From: Schistocephalus solidus | Lineage: Eukaryota; Platyhelminthes; Cestoda; Diphyllobothriidea; Diphyllobothriidae | Reading direction: 5' to 3' | Assembly (NCBI GenBank): GCA_017591395.1 | Contig: WEDG01002096.1 | Coordinates: forward strand, 124,001 to 188,000 | Length of the DNA stretch: 64,000 bases | Shown here: in pieces, positions 23,416 to 35,512 of the stretch | Numbering within the stretch: position 1 is the first letter of the stretch | How the letters are laid out: each line of letters begins with the position of its first letter | Made by a program: the position numbers and the translations under genes | The notes under the pieces: generated by a model | The model's input: the letters and a program-made list of their open reading frames with translations, nothing else | The model's database searches: none | What the model was told of the DNA's origin: nothing

Positions 23416-24240
23416 GTATAAGAAGAAACTGGGGTTTCTCGCTTTCTTGGTGCTGTACCTAACCTACCGTTACCTATCACGTATGTTTAATAGGGAAATA
23501 ATTATTCATACTGACCGGTTTTTATAAGCGCAGAATTCATCTTTTCTGTCTTTACAAGGTGCAAAGATTTCAGTTTCATGATGGTATATGCCAAGCATGG
23601 GTGCACATCTGTTTGGAATTTTTGTGCAAAAAGGAATGTTGTCAGTTTGATGCTGCCGAATATATCTCGGCCAATCTTAATTGCTGCATCGACTGCAATG
23701 GACCTAAGATACCTTTCTTTAGTGCCAGAAATCTCCCAGCAGACCTTCCGAAAGGTTTTATCACACCCAACGACGGTTGCTTTGATCTTCCACATTTAGG
23801 TTTCCAGAAGCATAATAGGGTGATGATCCGAGGTCGAAACTGGTCTTGCCGTCGCACAGACCTATTCTTGTTCCTCCACCGGATTTTTCTGATGTAAACG
23901 CTCCAACGAATTTTGAAACAATTTGCACTGTTAACAAGCCAAATATAAATCCACGTAGGGCCACAGATTGCTTGTGAATTCCATCAAACACGCTCTGAAA
24001 GTAAACCTCGAAACGCATGAGATCGGGTTCATTTTGGTCGTCAAGAATTGAAGGGAATTATTCAATTTACAACGGCAAACCACTTTTAATTCCAAGTGTC
24101 AACATATTCTATTTCGCTTGAGGCGATGAAAGAGCTTTCCTGGCCTCAGCTTCGAAAAGTTTCAGTTTATTACTTCAAACTATTTCGACCAAGTGATTCA
24201 GACCTCTCAACCGAGAGTGTGTTTTATGTGTCTCCTCTAG

Positions 24241-24361
24241 ATGCTAACTGGTGAGGACTGGAACGAAGTCATGTACAATGGCATGAGGGCGTACAAGACA
24301 AATGGACCCTGGTTTGCCTTCGTAGTCATCTACTTTGTCGTGGTCTACATCGTTGGAAATT
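24241..24361 (+). CDS. Cav1: Cav1 exon 7: repeat II selectivity filter and IIS6
   Basis: Acceptor TCCTCTAG, donor GTGAGT. MLTGEDWNEVMYNGMRAY contains the pore motif TGEDW, whose Glu is one of the four calcium-coordinating glutamates. FAFVVIYFVVVYIVGN is IIS6. The exon ends in phase 1 within the Tyr of GNYILLN. Confidence 0.98.
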
Positions 24362-24934
24362 GTGAGTCCTACCTATCTCTTCTGTATACCAATTCACAAC
24401 AGGATGATTTGTCAGGATTTCACATGCGTCCACTTGTTGGACTTACTAGCAGAAGTTCACTCACATTGACCGCGGCATAACTAGAAGTATTCATTTGAGG
24501 AACAATGGTATCCCAATCTTCCACAAGATCTCTCCCTCTCTCTCTCTCTTTCTTGATCTCCATTACGAGCGAAAATGTTTTACGAGTGCACAGCAAGTCA
24601 CCCAAGTTAATTGGTCAGTGCGTAGGCGGTAAGCAACATGGGATGCAGTTTGTGGGCAGACCGAGGAATATAAAAGCCATTTTATGTGGTAAAATAGGTC
24701 GAAAAAGGGCAGCAAAAAAGCTAGATCTGCGATTGTTCTCGTAGTTCGAAAAGTTGCGAATATTCCGAGAGCACAGTGATGGCCTACGTGACAACTGTTT
24801 CACCCGATCTCCCCAAAGTAACCGGAAAGTGGCGTGGGCGACTGACCACACACTCTGACGCAGGCCACGAGTGTTTTGCCCCGTAGGCGCACACAAATCA
24901 GACTTCAGGTGAATAGGGTTTCCTGGACAACATT

Positions 24935-25235
24935 AATAACTAGTTCAATTGACTCACTGGTGGAAATCGGTGACCTCGGTGGGATTCGAGTCCATGCCAG
25001 CAAGGGGAAGGCTTTAGTTCTACTTTTACGTTAGGGTAAGCTGGGTGGGTAACGTGACTCAGGTGTGGTTAAATTCACGTCTCTCGGTGGGGCCTCGTAG
25101 CTAAGTTGGCTAGAGCGTTGGCTGTAGTAAAGCCTTCCTCTAGCTGGCGTCGGTTCGAATCCCACCGAGGCCGCCGAGTTTTTCCCAAGGGCATCAAATG
25201 AATTATGAAAATCTGCCAAAATCCCTTACTAATTG
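24935..25235. mobile_element. head-to-head tRNA-like SINE pair, locus B
   Basis: The + member (25091-25172) has a 7-bp acceptor stem, GGCCTCG with CGAGGCC, an A-box-like TAGCTAAGTTGGCTAGAGCG and a perfect B-box GGTTCGAATCC. The - member lies at about 24985-25045 (GTGGGATTCGAGTCCATGCC on +). A tail of ATCTGCCAAAATCCCTTACT follows. The same bipartite arrangement occurs at 10780-11115, so it is a mobile unit rather than a lone tRNA gene. Confidence 0.7.
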
Positions 25236-25589
25236 ATAAGAAGCTACTGCAGCCATAGTGAATAAAAACGGCTTCTTGCATCTGTGTTATAACCTTTTAG
25301 TTCACCCCATTACCCAGCCTATTTAAGAGTGAAATGACCTCCCTACCCCATATTCGGCACTGAGACTTACTTTGGCTAATGTAATTAGCCACTCTGGAGC
25401 GCGCATGTGAACACTGTTTCTAACACCAGAGTCGATGAGTCAGATGGCGGAGCAATTATCACGCTAACATCCCACATGAGTGGTCTAATTCCAGTGATTC
25501 AGAACTCGAAGTTCAGTCCTCATGCCTTTATCGTACCAAAGAGCAACCATCCTCGACGTAGGAAGAAGCCGTTGCTGATGGTGTAGTTG

Positions 25590-25690
25590 ATTATGAGTTT
25601 GAGCATGAATCCGAAAACGGAAGGCGTCTCAAGTTGATTTATTTTTCTCCTATGATCGCGTCTACTTCTTAATTGCTTCCTGGGACTCAC
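25590..25690 (+). ncRNA. hammerhead-type repeat, degenerate copy
   Basis: ATGAGTTTGAGCATGAATCC then GAAAACGGAAGGC and, further on, GTTGATTTATTTTTCTCC with ATGATCGCGTCTACTTC. This matches the family order: stem II, GAAAC, AATAAAC, GATCGC and CTTC tail. The core is mutated. Confidence 0.4.
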
Positions 25691-26759
25691 ACTTTCGCTT
25701 TCACCGGCAGAGTTACCCTCTTATCTGGATTTCCCTCGAAATGAATTTTCATCAGTGCGCACATTATGCGCTAGATAGGTCTCGATCTCTTTTCCGTCTC
25801 CCCGTACCTCTATCCAGTCAGAGTGAAGTCTGTTGGACTCAGATTAACCTAGACGCAGTCGCTGGCGTGTCATGAAGCCCTCGTCTAGCGCATGTCACAT
25901 GCATGTACCGTAAGATTTAAGCACCCACGGAGAGCTCATTGCGCAAATTACAGAGACCGTGAGTGAGTTGACCGCCCAAGTTTGGTTTTAACCATGAATT
26001 GTAAAACCCATTTTAGGGTGGAAGCATCGGTAACCAACCAACCGCACAGATGTAAAGCTTTGTGGGGTCCGTGTCCGGTAGGGTCCTAACGCACCGCATT
26101 GCGCTGAAGGCGTACTCAGAGCAGGCACACTATCTTGAAAGTAAATTCCTAATAGGCTTTGGCTCTTGTAGCGTCGCTAATGTTGCCAGTTGACTAAACC
26201 ACGAGCAACAGCCAATAAGCCTCGCTTGAATGCAACAACTTTCCCAAAGCAACTGAGTTAATCGCGTTTGACCCGGCAATCACACACCAGCTTCACGCCA
26301 CAACCGGGTGTCGGGTTTTGCGGATTGGCAGTCGCCCAAACCAGGTTAAACTGTCAGTCGTGGCCTAATTGCCACTCTGGGGTTAATGAACGCAAACTTT
26401 TTAAAGTGCGATGAACACCCACCTTAAGTATCGGACGGAGGGATGCACAAAGCAGTCCGAAGCCTCCAGAAGTCCCGGTAGGCAGTCCCAGTGCCGGGGA
26501 AATTTCTGAAGTTAAAGACGGAAGGATTAACATTTTAAAAATTTTGTGATGCAAAAAGCCTCTGTCATCCCATTCTCAATGTCTTTTTTATTTGTGAGGA
26601 CTTAGCTATGTTTGGAAAATACTGACTGATTTTTCAACAATTTTTTTAAAAATTGAAAGTAAATACTATTTTCGCATGTTTTATTTAGAATTGTAAATGT
26701 TTACTAATTCATATGTATTCCTTCATAATAATTCTATAATTTATTCTGGAGCAAAGTTT

Positions 26760-27650
26760 TGATGCATGCATTGGAGCCCTTACAAAAGAAGATGAAACAA
26801 GAAGAAATCCATGTACTTTTCTTAAAGGAATTAAAACGTGCTCATATTTCTTTCCAAAGAGCCGCTCATATTAACAGCGCATGGGGAAAAGGGTTCACAG
26901 TTTCAAAAATTCCTTAGTTATAGGATGTCCTAGAAGATGAACGTGAAGGACGGTCATGTACTCTTGAAAAGGAACTTTGGAGAGACATTGTTGACGGAAT
27001 ACCATCTCAAAGTGTCGAAGCAATTAACATCAGTATTTAAACTTTGCACGGCCATCTGATGCAACTTATTAAGGTGAATAAGCTCGACAAACGAGTCTCA
27101 CATGAGGTTAATGAAGATCAACGTTTGGCGTTTTGAATGATGTCCGATGCTCTCTCCCTTTCCTCTCTCTCTCTTTGCGGAACTCAAATGATCCAGTTCT
27201 TGATTAAATAGTGACGTGGGACGAAAAGTTGCCCATTACAGCTTTCTTGAGGCTCACAAGAGCAGCGCAGTAGGGGTTTAGGGAAAGAAACTCGAAGAAA
27301 TATAAACTAACTTGGAAAAATGAGACCTGACCTGATTCTGCTTCATGAGAGCGCACAGCGACAGGTTGCCAGGATGACACAGCAGAAACGAAATGAGTTA
27401 GCATACATGACGTTACTTCATCCTCCATATTCGCCTGATCTTCCATCCATTGGCTACCATCCTTTCATGCATCTGGACACTTTCTAAGCAACAAAGCTTT
27501 TAAGATCAAAACGAAATTAGGAGCTGGCTTCAATGATTTCTTAACACTAAAACCATCGAATTTTTATCGACTAGGCCTAAATGATCTTGCTCATCGCTGA
27601 GGGAGGTGCATAGATGTTCGGGGACCGTACTTGACCTAATCTTAACATAT
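26760..27650 (+). pseudogene. mariner-like transposase, decayed
   Basis: Across shifting frames I can read conserved mariner pieces in order: KELKRAHISFQRAAHINSAW (N-terminal helix-turn-helix), EDEREGRS, LDKRVSHEVNEDQ, VTWDEK (first catalytic Asp region), HPPYSPDLPS (second catalytic region) and KPSNFYRLGLNDLAHR near the C-terminus. Stops and frameshifts interrupt it repeatedly, so no transposase can be made. Terminal inverted repeats were not identified. Confidence 0.85.
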
Positions 27651-28173
27651 TTCGTTAAGTTTTCCGGAGTGAATGTTTCTTTCATCAATTGGGTAGTATT
27701 TTCCGAAGAACCTAATAATTAGACTTCATAGATGCATAGAGTGATTTACGGTGAAGTAGAGAGGGGATCAGTGCGTTAAATACTTGCAAAGGGTGTGTTT
27801 AAAGTGCAGTTATCGCGTTTCCCGTAGCAGGGGAAATTCAGCGTAGGCTGAGCCACCGCAGTCATACAGAGGTCTTTAGTTCCCGTTAATCTAGTTTTCG
27901 GCCTTAAGGGCTCCTTTGGCCATGCTGCTCGAGCGAAAAATTTGAAATTTGACGTCTTCTCCCAGGCTTTGCTCACGGCCCACCAAGGAAAGGCCTCAGT
28001 AAAAACAGAGCTTATTCACAGAAGACGAAACTGACTAAATGCTCCCGTTTGTCTCAAATTGACCTCAGATATACCTTTAAGATATTTTTTTTAATGCACA
28101 ACCGTAAGTATGAAATGCCTTCTTTGCCGGTATAGTGAACGCTAATTACTTACAATGTTAATCTTCAAAAAAG

Positions 28174-28291
28174 ATATTCTACTGAACGTCTTCTTGGCCA
28201 TCGCCGTGGACAACCTCAGCGACGAGGACGATGAGTACGATGAAGAAGGCAGCGGAGATCAATTGGATGACGACGGAACTAAACAGGATGG
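28174..28291 (+). CDS. Cav1: Cav1 exon 8: end of IIS6 and acidic II-III linker
   Basis: Acceptor AAAAAAG without a strong pyrimidine tract, donor GTAGGA. The first bases complete Tyr, then ILLNVFLAIAVDNLSDEDDE. ILLNVFLAIAVDNL is the invariant cytoplasmic end of IIS6. It continues YDEEGSGDQLDDDGTKQDG, a strongly acidic linker. Phase 2 at the end, matching exon 9. Confidence 0.96.
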
Positions 28292-29439
28292 GTAGGAATC
28301 TTCACTTTTTATTGCGTTTTTTAGTCAAGGAGCATGTACTTTCCATGCTCTATGCAACTATTTGTAAAACTTTATGCCATATCAGGCATTGCATCCGGCA
28401 ATGAAGACTCATGCTCCCAGTTATTTTAAAAATCTTGATATAATGAAAATCCCCTCTGTTTTGGAAATATTAAGCTTTAAAAGGACAGGTGAGCATCCTT
28501 CCGTGTAAAGTATATTTTAAGGTTGAAAAGAGCATTTGTCTTCAGGTGCGGTGCACGCTGAGTGATGGTCCTTCAGCGCAGAGACTAAATTTATCCTATT
28601 ACTTTTGGCGCCCACGTCTCGATCATGTTAATTCATGCACGTTTTAATGTTCAGTCAAGGATATTATTGGTCACCTTAAATTCCAAATCACTCTGACGGG
28701 GTCTCCATTTTTCAGAATTTTTCTGCAAAATTTATTGAAAATAAAAACTATTACACAAAGCAAACTGATAAAATATAAACAATAACCTGCAAAAATCTTG
28801 TTGACTTTTTCCACGCTGCTTGATGGTGAGTATAAAGTGCCTGAAGTGACGCTGTGTTGTTTTGTTAAATGTATTCCTTCTCGCTTTCTTCGAACTGCTC
28901 AGGACGACTAGACAGTTGTTTTTTTCCGGTTAGGTGGGGCGCTTTGTAGGAAAACGTATTCAGAAGATCACAGCTCGACAGACTAAGTGCTTACTGAAAA
29001 TTCAAAAGCATTTCCTACGATAGTTTGCCCCTGCGACAACATTCCGTTAATTTGAGGATTATCATCGTATTTCAAATCCGAGGTGGAAATTCGTCCTCAC
29101 AGAGTAATCAAATGTTCATCCACAACTTTGGCTTACAATAAATACTATATTAATTTATTATTATTTGATTCTGAAGCCTATGTTTTTTCGCCTTGTGCTA
29201 AAATCAGTTTGGACCGAAAAAGAGAGGGTTTACCTTGCGCACGGATTTCTTGGATGGCCAATTAATCGTTTAGTATCATATTTGGAATTCTTTGTTTTCA
29301 CCGGTTTATGATGGTGTTTCATATCTTGTACTCACTTATGTATCCATTACTATCGCATAACAGAAATAGAGCGTCTCTACTTATTTTATCAAACGAAAAC
29401 ACCGGGACTGTCCCTTTTCTAAACAACAAAAAGCTGACA

Positions 29440-29540
29440 ACAAACTACTTAAAAATCGCCGATACAAGGGAAAATGCGAGTCCCAGGAAGAAATTGAGAA
29501 GATGTAGATGGGACAAGAGCTTTATTCGACCTTGCGCAAA
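29440..29540 (-). ncRNA. hammerhead-type repeat tail, relic
   Basis: On the - strand TCGAATAAAGCTCTTGTCCC followed by ATCTACATCTTCTCAATTTC aligns with the family tail (AATAAACTTCGTGTTCCAGC then GATCGCATCTTCTCC). No core can be seen. Confidence 0.35.
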
Positions 29541-29639
29541 AGGTCTGGTGGATTTTGAATTGATTGTTTAGGAAATCATAGTTGAGCAGTCAGCTTAATC
29601 TAATAGAATTCGGGGATTTCTTGCGTATTAGTAATAGTA

Positions 29640-29830
29640 GTAGTAGGCCGGACGGGTAACTTGACCCAAGTGTGATTAAAATCACGGGTCCCGGTGGGGC
29701 CTCATAGCTCAGGTGGTTAAAGCGTTGGCTGTACCAAAGCCTTCCTCTTGCAGGCATGGGTCTGAATCTGATCGAGGCTGCCGAGGTTTTCACAATCAGT
29801 TGAAATGCATTTGGCATACTTGCTTGCGGT
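29640..29830 (+). mobile_element. tRNA-like SINE, locus C (single orientation)
   Basis: GGGTAACTTGACCCAAGTGT and GGTGGGGCCTCATAGCTCAG match the + half of locus B; an A-box-like AGCTCAGGTGGTTAAAGCG and a mutated B-box GGGTCTGAATCTG follow. The - strand partner present at loci A and B is absent here. Confidence 0.6.
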
Positions 29831-31589
29831 TCGTGGTTTCTGTGGAATGAGTAGAAATTACTGAAGTTTTGTGCATCAAAGTTTTTACTCTCGCTAGTCG
29901 AAAAGTAGCATGGCATGACCAACGATCCGGTTAATTCATCAGGTTCATCCCTCTTGAAACCAATTACGCATACCTGTCTGTTATAGTTCATACTTCAGCA
30001 TACACCGAATCACAACATTATTTGCAGTCCATCTGCAAGGTCATCTTATTCCGTTGAATTTCAATTCGCCGACGCTTTTATTGCTTTTTCTAATAACGTT
30101 GGACTAGTGAGGGAGTTCGCATACCATACAGGAACACAAAAAAAGCTTGAATCGCAACTTCTCTTTTGAACGCACCTCTGTGCGGCCGTTATTTTGTCGA
30201 CCAGCGCCTGAAACAGTGTAGTTTTTATAAAAACTGGCTAGTTCTGGTAATGTACATTCTTTTCCTTTAAATTGCAGAGCCAATGCAACAAAACAGAAGT
30301 CTGCGTTGGAGTGTAAGTTTGCATGCCGACTTCCCGCATCCCACGTCAATTTGGGACTGTTTGCCTTGTGATGCTCTTACTGACCTCATGAAAGTTCCGG
30401 GTCTTTTCATTTTGCTGAACCCCGTCAGTGGTTGTCTGGGATAGGTTCCAATCTGAAAGTTAAGGCACTGCTGTGAGTCTTATTGTTAATTGGCAACGAA
30501 TACCGATGATTTTTCCACGGCAAATAACAGCTTCGGACGATTATTAATGATTTTTATAGCCGCTACCTTTGGCCCTTTTTACTCCTGAAAGAGATCAAGC
30601 CGGTGAGATGAACTCGAGCTGTGGGAACAAACCGATATAACGTTCTGCTCGATGCGTGTCACAGTAATCAAACTTAAGCAAGTTGACCCACGCGTAGACT
30701 AGTGTTACCATCAAGACTGAATCGTAAAGAAAACACGACAGCCCGACTTTCATCATGAAAGTCTGCTTGATCTAAAGGTAAGTAACATCCGTCTCAGAAG
30801 AGGGATAGCTAGCAGATTCAGTCCTGTCCTCTGATTCAGCTTTCGGTGATTAATCAGCAGAAAGTCCGAATCGAACAGATTGGAATTGAGCCCGGGTGAA
30901 GACATTCGCGTGCAACTACTGACGAAGTGATTTGAAAATCATAAGCATTTTCTACCTTCAGGACAAAACACAAAAGCAAGTAAGCATCTTATGATTAAGT
31001 CTGAAATAATTCACTGACCAAACCCTCAAAAAGACGAGTCCGTACGCATCGAAACATGCGTTGCTCTTAAAATGCACTTTACTAGAAGGAAAACGAATTG
31101 ACGTCTTGCTTCGTATCCAGAATTTCAACGATTATCTCATGACATTGCGCATATTTCTTGTAAATGATTTAAAGCAAATCTTCGACTTTTTACATTTGAA
31201 TTGCTAAGTTGTCCCTTCTTATGTTCTTCACATCCATTACAGCCCAGTGGCTTTGATTGCTTAGTAAAACCAATTCCTGGGGAAATTATATTAAAAGTTG
31301 CTGAAGGCGTCAGATCGCGTGAACACCCTTCGATCACTCATAGCACGTTTTAATGTGTCAATTTGACCAACCAATGAAAAAGAAAGAAAAAGGTACGTAA
31401 AAAAAGCCATGAAAAATATTTTTGGTCATCTGAAAAGAGGGAACCATTTAGGAAAAGCAGAAACCAGTTATATGCTGACAAAATTGAATAATCTGCATTC
31501 TATAGTTGTCGCAGAAAAAGTATTACTATGTTTGATTTAGTGGATGGTTGGGTAACGGTAGGTGATGCAGAGCAAAAAGAAAATCTCGT

Positions 31590-31915
31590 GTGTTGCTTCA
31601 TGCTTGATGATGGAAAAGTGTGCGAATTGTGAATGTTTAACGCAAGAACAATTATCCTTTTCACACCGATATCAAAGCAACAGGATTCTACCGAAGGTTT
31701 TGTGGGTAAAACCGGCAATGAAGTCATCCCAGGGCTTTCAAGCCGCTATCTCGTATGACTATCAAATTCTTGGAGCTTTTTTAACAGATGCATACTACCG
31801 ACTTCGTAAATTCAAAGAGAAAAAAGAACCAGGTATGCAATTTCGAAAAGAATCCTATGCATCTTATATTACCCACTGTAATGCCCTGTCCCTTAAAACC
31901 CCTATTATCACCGGC
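31590..31915 (+). repeat. dispersed repeat, copy 2 (partner at 23095-23415)
   Basis: Collinear with 23095-23415, sharing CCGGCAATGAAGTCAT, GGGCTTTCAAGCCGCTATC and CTATCAAATTCTT. No coding frame is conserved between the copies. Confidence 0.7.
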
Positions 31916-33019
31916 AGACGCACGGAGGGTGAGCTGCTTATAGAATGTACCTGAGCGTGACAACTGCTTATTACACCTAACAAATCTCCTGTTGCTCGCA
32001 GATTTTTGCACTCACTTCGACGACGGTTTGGTTGCTTGTGCGGACTTCGGTAATGGCATCGATTCTATCATCGATGTCAGTTATTTGCATGATAATTACT
32101 CGATCAGTTGTCTTGTTAGTCCTGTACCCCTCAGCTGTTTTCCCTAGGGCGCTTATCGAGTCGCCAGCGTCAGTGACGGATGAAACGGATAAAAATATTT
32201 TGACAAAATGGCTGCCTGTCGAAGCATGACCAATCAAATCACGACTCGCGCGAGGATGTCGATCGAGTCGAGGAGGGCTGTGGCATTCTTCCTCTCAGCT
32301 GATCTGTAATCGAAATTACAAAGAAATTGTTAAATTTCTTCAAACCAGTTACTTTGCACCTGCAACGTATGCCGTAGGTGATCACCGATGTTTCTTCCAC
32401 ATACAGTTGCACCTCCGGTTTGTGTGAAGACCAAATCCGAATCGATGATAAGGCTGTTGACAGCTTCCGAACACAGCTTCCCGCACAGGAGAACACGCGA
32501 AAATTCGAGGATTTTTGCGCTATGGAAAGATGACACTCAGGTGTTCTTCGAATTCTCACCCCTTAAACAAATCAATGAGGATGAAGATAGCATACCCATA
32601 TGCAGTCCTTTTTTAATCTCGGAAAAATAAGGATTCTGACTGACGCAGACCTATTTCGACACATCGTGTGGAATGTATCGTTTAAATTTGTTGATGCTCC
32701 AGGCGAAATTTATGATCGACTGCCTGATCTTGTAGAACGGAACCAGAGTAAAACGTGATGCCAGAAAATAGTGCGGACGATTTATCAGCAGTCGTGAATG
32801 TAAGACGCCAAAGTGAGACGCTTTTGAGGCGTTCGGTGGCTCAAAGGGGGGATAGCTCTGTTTGTGCGCCTTTTCAAGACCCGGGATTGGGATCACGATT
32901 TTCACTGTTTTCAAGCCATTTTCAATAAATTTAGATGCTATTCTACTTGTTTATCAAAATCTTCAAACTAAGCAATTTCTCAACAGCATTTATTAAATTG
33001 GTGATTTTCAGGGCATTCT

Positions 33020-33900
33020 TTCTAATGGAGATGACCATTTGCGTCATATTTGTAAATTTCACCCAAACATGAAGACTTGTTGCCGCGAACAGTGAACGTC
33101 CACGATAAAAGTCAATAATTAATATGTCCGAGTTCAATTTTAAAAAAAAATTTCCATAATAAGTTGCCTCTTTCAAAAGTGCGTTGATTATATATTTCGC
33201 TGACGAATGTATGCGGAGTATACCTTTTTCCCAAGGTTAATTCAATTTGAAAGTGTTTAAGTTTGATCGGTTTCGTGACTTCGCTGAACATAAGTAATAC
33301 AGTTTCTGCTGAAAATAAAAGAATTCACTTTTAGCTCTATATTTGAGCGTTTTTTGCTACAGCTGTTTACGTAAATTTCCGGTTCTAAAATTGCAAATAC
33401 ACAACAGAGTTTCCGAATATATACTAGGATTTTGCGAAAATAGATAATTTTCTGTCCATTGCGTTTCTAAAATCCGGATTTGCACAAAGTGTATGATACA
33501 AAAAGAGTATCCTATCGAATGCTTCCAAATAAAAGCATAGATTGTTCTGGGCGTCCATCTCCTCATCATATTGTTTATTCTTTTAGCAGTCTCTATTTTC
33601 GCCGTAGTTAAACAAAAATACTGGTAATCAAGTTAATTTCTGCGTTTTATGTAAAAAACGACCGCTGAATACATTGCTTGTTTTTGGAAAACTGCGATTC
33701 CTTACATATGCCCTCCCTTGATTTTCATTGAAGTAAGACCAAATTTTCCGTTTCCAGGAAGGGTTTATTTGAAACCTTTCTTGCTTATACAAATATTACT
33801 TTTATAGCACAATACAAAAAATTATAAAAGTTATTTTGCGATATGAAATATCATAGGAAATTACTCGGATGTCCGGCAAAGCTCCAATTTCGCCAAAATC
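33020..33900 (+). repeat. dispersed AT-rich repeat, copy 2 (partner at 350-1240)
   Basis: Shares ordered blocks with 350-1240, such as CACCCAAACATGAA, TGAACGTCCAC and CCGAATATATACTA. No coding potential seen. Confidence 0.6.
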
Positions 33901-34884
33901 CCGCCATTTTCCTTTCAACATATATATTGTTCTTTAGAAAAAGGCTCTCCGAGCCTCAAATCCACTCAGCAACCGAAAATAACATGAAAAATGTACGCTT
34001 ATGTACTCACGGAAATTTCTATCACACATCGCATGAGTAAGATCATCTACTGAAAGTAAGCTGCCAAGTCATTACGATACCAATTAACGACTTCGGCGCT
34101 GGCGTCGAGGCCGTTAAAAACTGGTTTCGGAGCCACAAAGTCATCGTCGTGGCAATTACGAACTGCCAAGATGAAAGAATGTGCTGCCTATCTTAGTAGG
34201 TGTGTGGCCGCTTAACAGCTGCATTCTTTAAATACCTAATCTCCATGTGCGCCCGCTGAATTTTTGTCGATTCCTCTGATGGGGCTTTTGTGTGACTCCG
34301 GAACAGAATGCGATAAAATTCCTGTTCGGGTATCTTGCTCATCAAGGTCTACGACCGCTTGTATTTTCCCTGTGTCCCAAATTTTCCACTGTATGCCAGT
34401 GGATATTGTTTTAGCGCAGGTTTTGGAGAAGGTTAATCTTCAGGAATTACTATGGGTTGAAAACGACAACTGATTGCAGAGGTAAACTCGCTTCCACAGG
34501 ACCGACCAACTACCCGGCTGCTGCTTTAGGGATGAAAACTACATTTTAGTGAATTTGCTGTATGCAATGCTTTACGGATGTCAGTGCAGACCAAAGCGAG
34601 CAAAGTATAACCTAAAACGTCATGACACTACATACTTTTATAGGACTCTAAACCTTATAACAAACGGAACCATCGTCTTCTTTGCACTGCTGAGCTAAAT
34701 TCAATGCGAAAGAAATTCAATATTAACTACACGAAAATGCTGTGCATACGCGCCAAATCAGGTAAACTCTGTAAAACCCCTCAAAGAAGGACATTTGGAG
34801 AGCTTCTACCATCGCCAACACCAGCAACAGCACCATCACTACCAAAACTACCACTACTATTAAAAATAATATATATATATATAT

Positions 34885-35505
34885 GGAATGGAACCGACAA
34901 AGACAAGGGAGACCGGAATGGCCATTTCTGGCTTATTAGCCGTCATCAATCAGTCATACCCAATCCCAAAGTGTGGCACGCCTGGGATTCGAACCCGCGA
35001 CCTTTGGTATTTGAGTCGAACGCTCTACCCGATTGAACCACGGGCTCGTTGTTTTTGTCGGTTGTGATCGGGAATATGATGAAAGTGTAGGGGCTCACCG
35101 ATCTGCTTAAGGAACATGCATGTTCCGTTGTGCACTGGATCTCAGACTAGAGCCCTCGCAGGCGATCGCATAGCGACGTGTAGCATATGATGGAATGGAA
35201 CCGACAAAAGACAAAGGGAGACCGGAATGGCCATTTCTGGCTTATTAGCGTCATCAGCCAGTCATACCCAATCCCAAGTGTGGAACACCTGGGATTCAGA
35301 CCCGACGACCTTTGGTATTTGAGTCGAACGCTCTACCATTGAACCACGGGCTCGTTGTTTTTGTCGGTTGTGATCAGGGAATATGATGATAGTGTGGGAG
35401 CTCACCGATCTGCTTAAGGAACATGCATGTTCCGTTGTGCCCTGGAGCTCAGACTAGAGCCCTCGCAGGCGGTCGCATAGCGACGTGTAGCATATGATGG
35501 AATGG
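34885..35505 (-). mobile_element. tRNA-like SINE array, two units on the - strand
   Basis: Each unit, read on -, contains AACGAGCCCGTGG, an A-box-like GGTAGAGCGTTCGACTC, a B-box GGTTCGAATCCC (first unit) and the body GACGGCTAATAAGCCAGAAA followed by ATGGCC. Units of about 300 bp are joined head to tail. Each carries the 16-bp palindrome GGAACATGCATGTTCC (35111-35126, 35418-35433). The array is broken at about 35510 by the Penelope-like element and resumes at 38160. Confidence 0.85.
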
Positions 35506-35512
35506 AACCGAC

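Larger units (their letters stand above)
19137..24240. other. intron 6 (5.1 kb)
   Basis: Contains a foldback element (19295-20020), a CT tract (20211-20238), a tRNA-Arg-like SINE (20905-21065) and a dispersed repeat copy (23095-23415). A G-rich patch at about 21250-21330 reads like degenerate GGTTTAGGT units. Nothing recognised in 21.4-23.0 kb. Confidence 0.6.
24362..28173. other. intron 7 (3.8 kb)
   Basis: Contains the head-to-head tRNA-like pair (24935-25235), a degenerate hammerhead-type tail (25590-25690) and a mariner pseudogene (26760-27650). Nothing recognised in 24.4-24.9, 25.8-26.7 or 27.7-28.1 kb. Confidence 0.6.

Noticed and set aside
25091..25172. A functional tRNA gene
   Set aside because: The acceptor stem and B-box are good, but the anticodon stem has a mismatch, the variable arm does not fold cleanly, and the flanks recur at two other loci, so it is a tRNA-like mobile unit.
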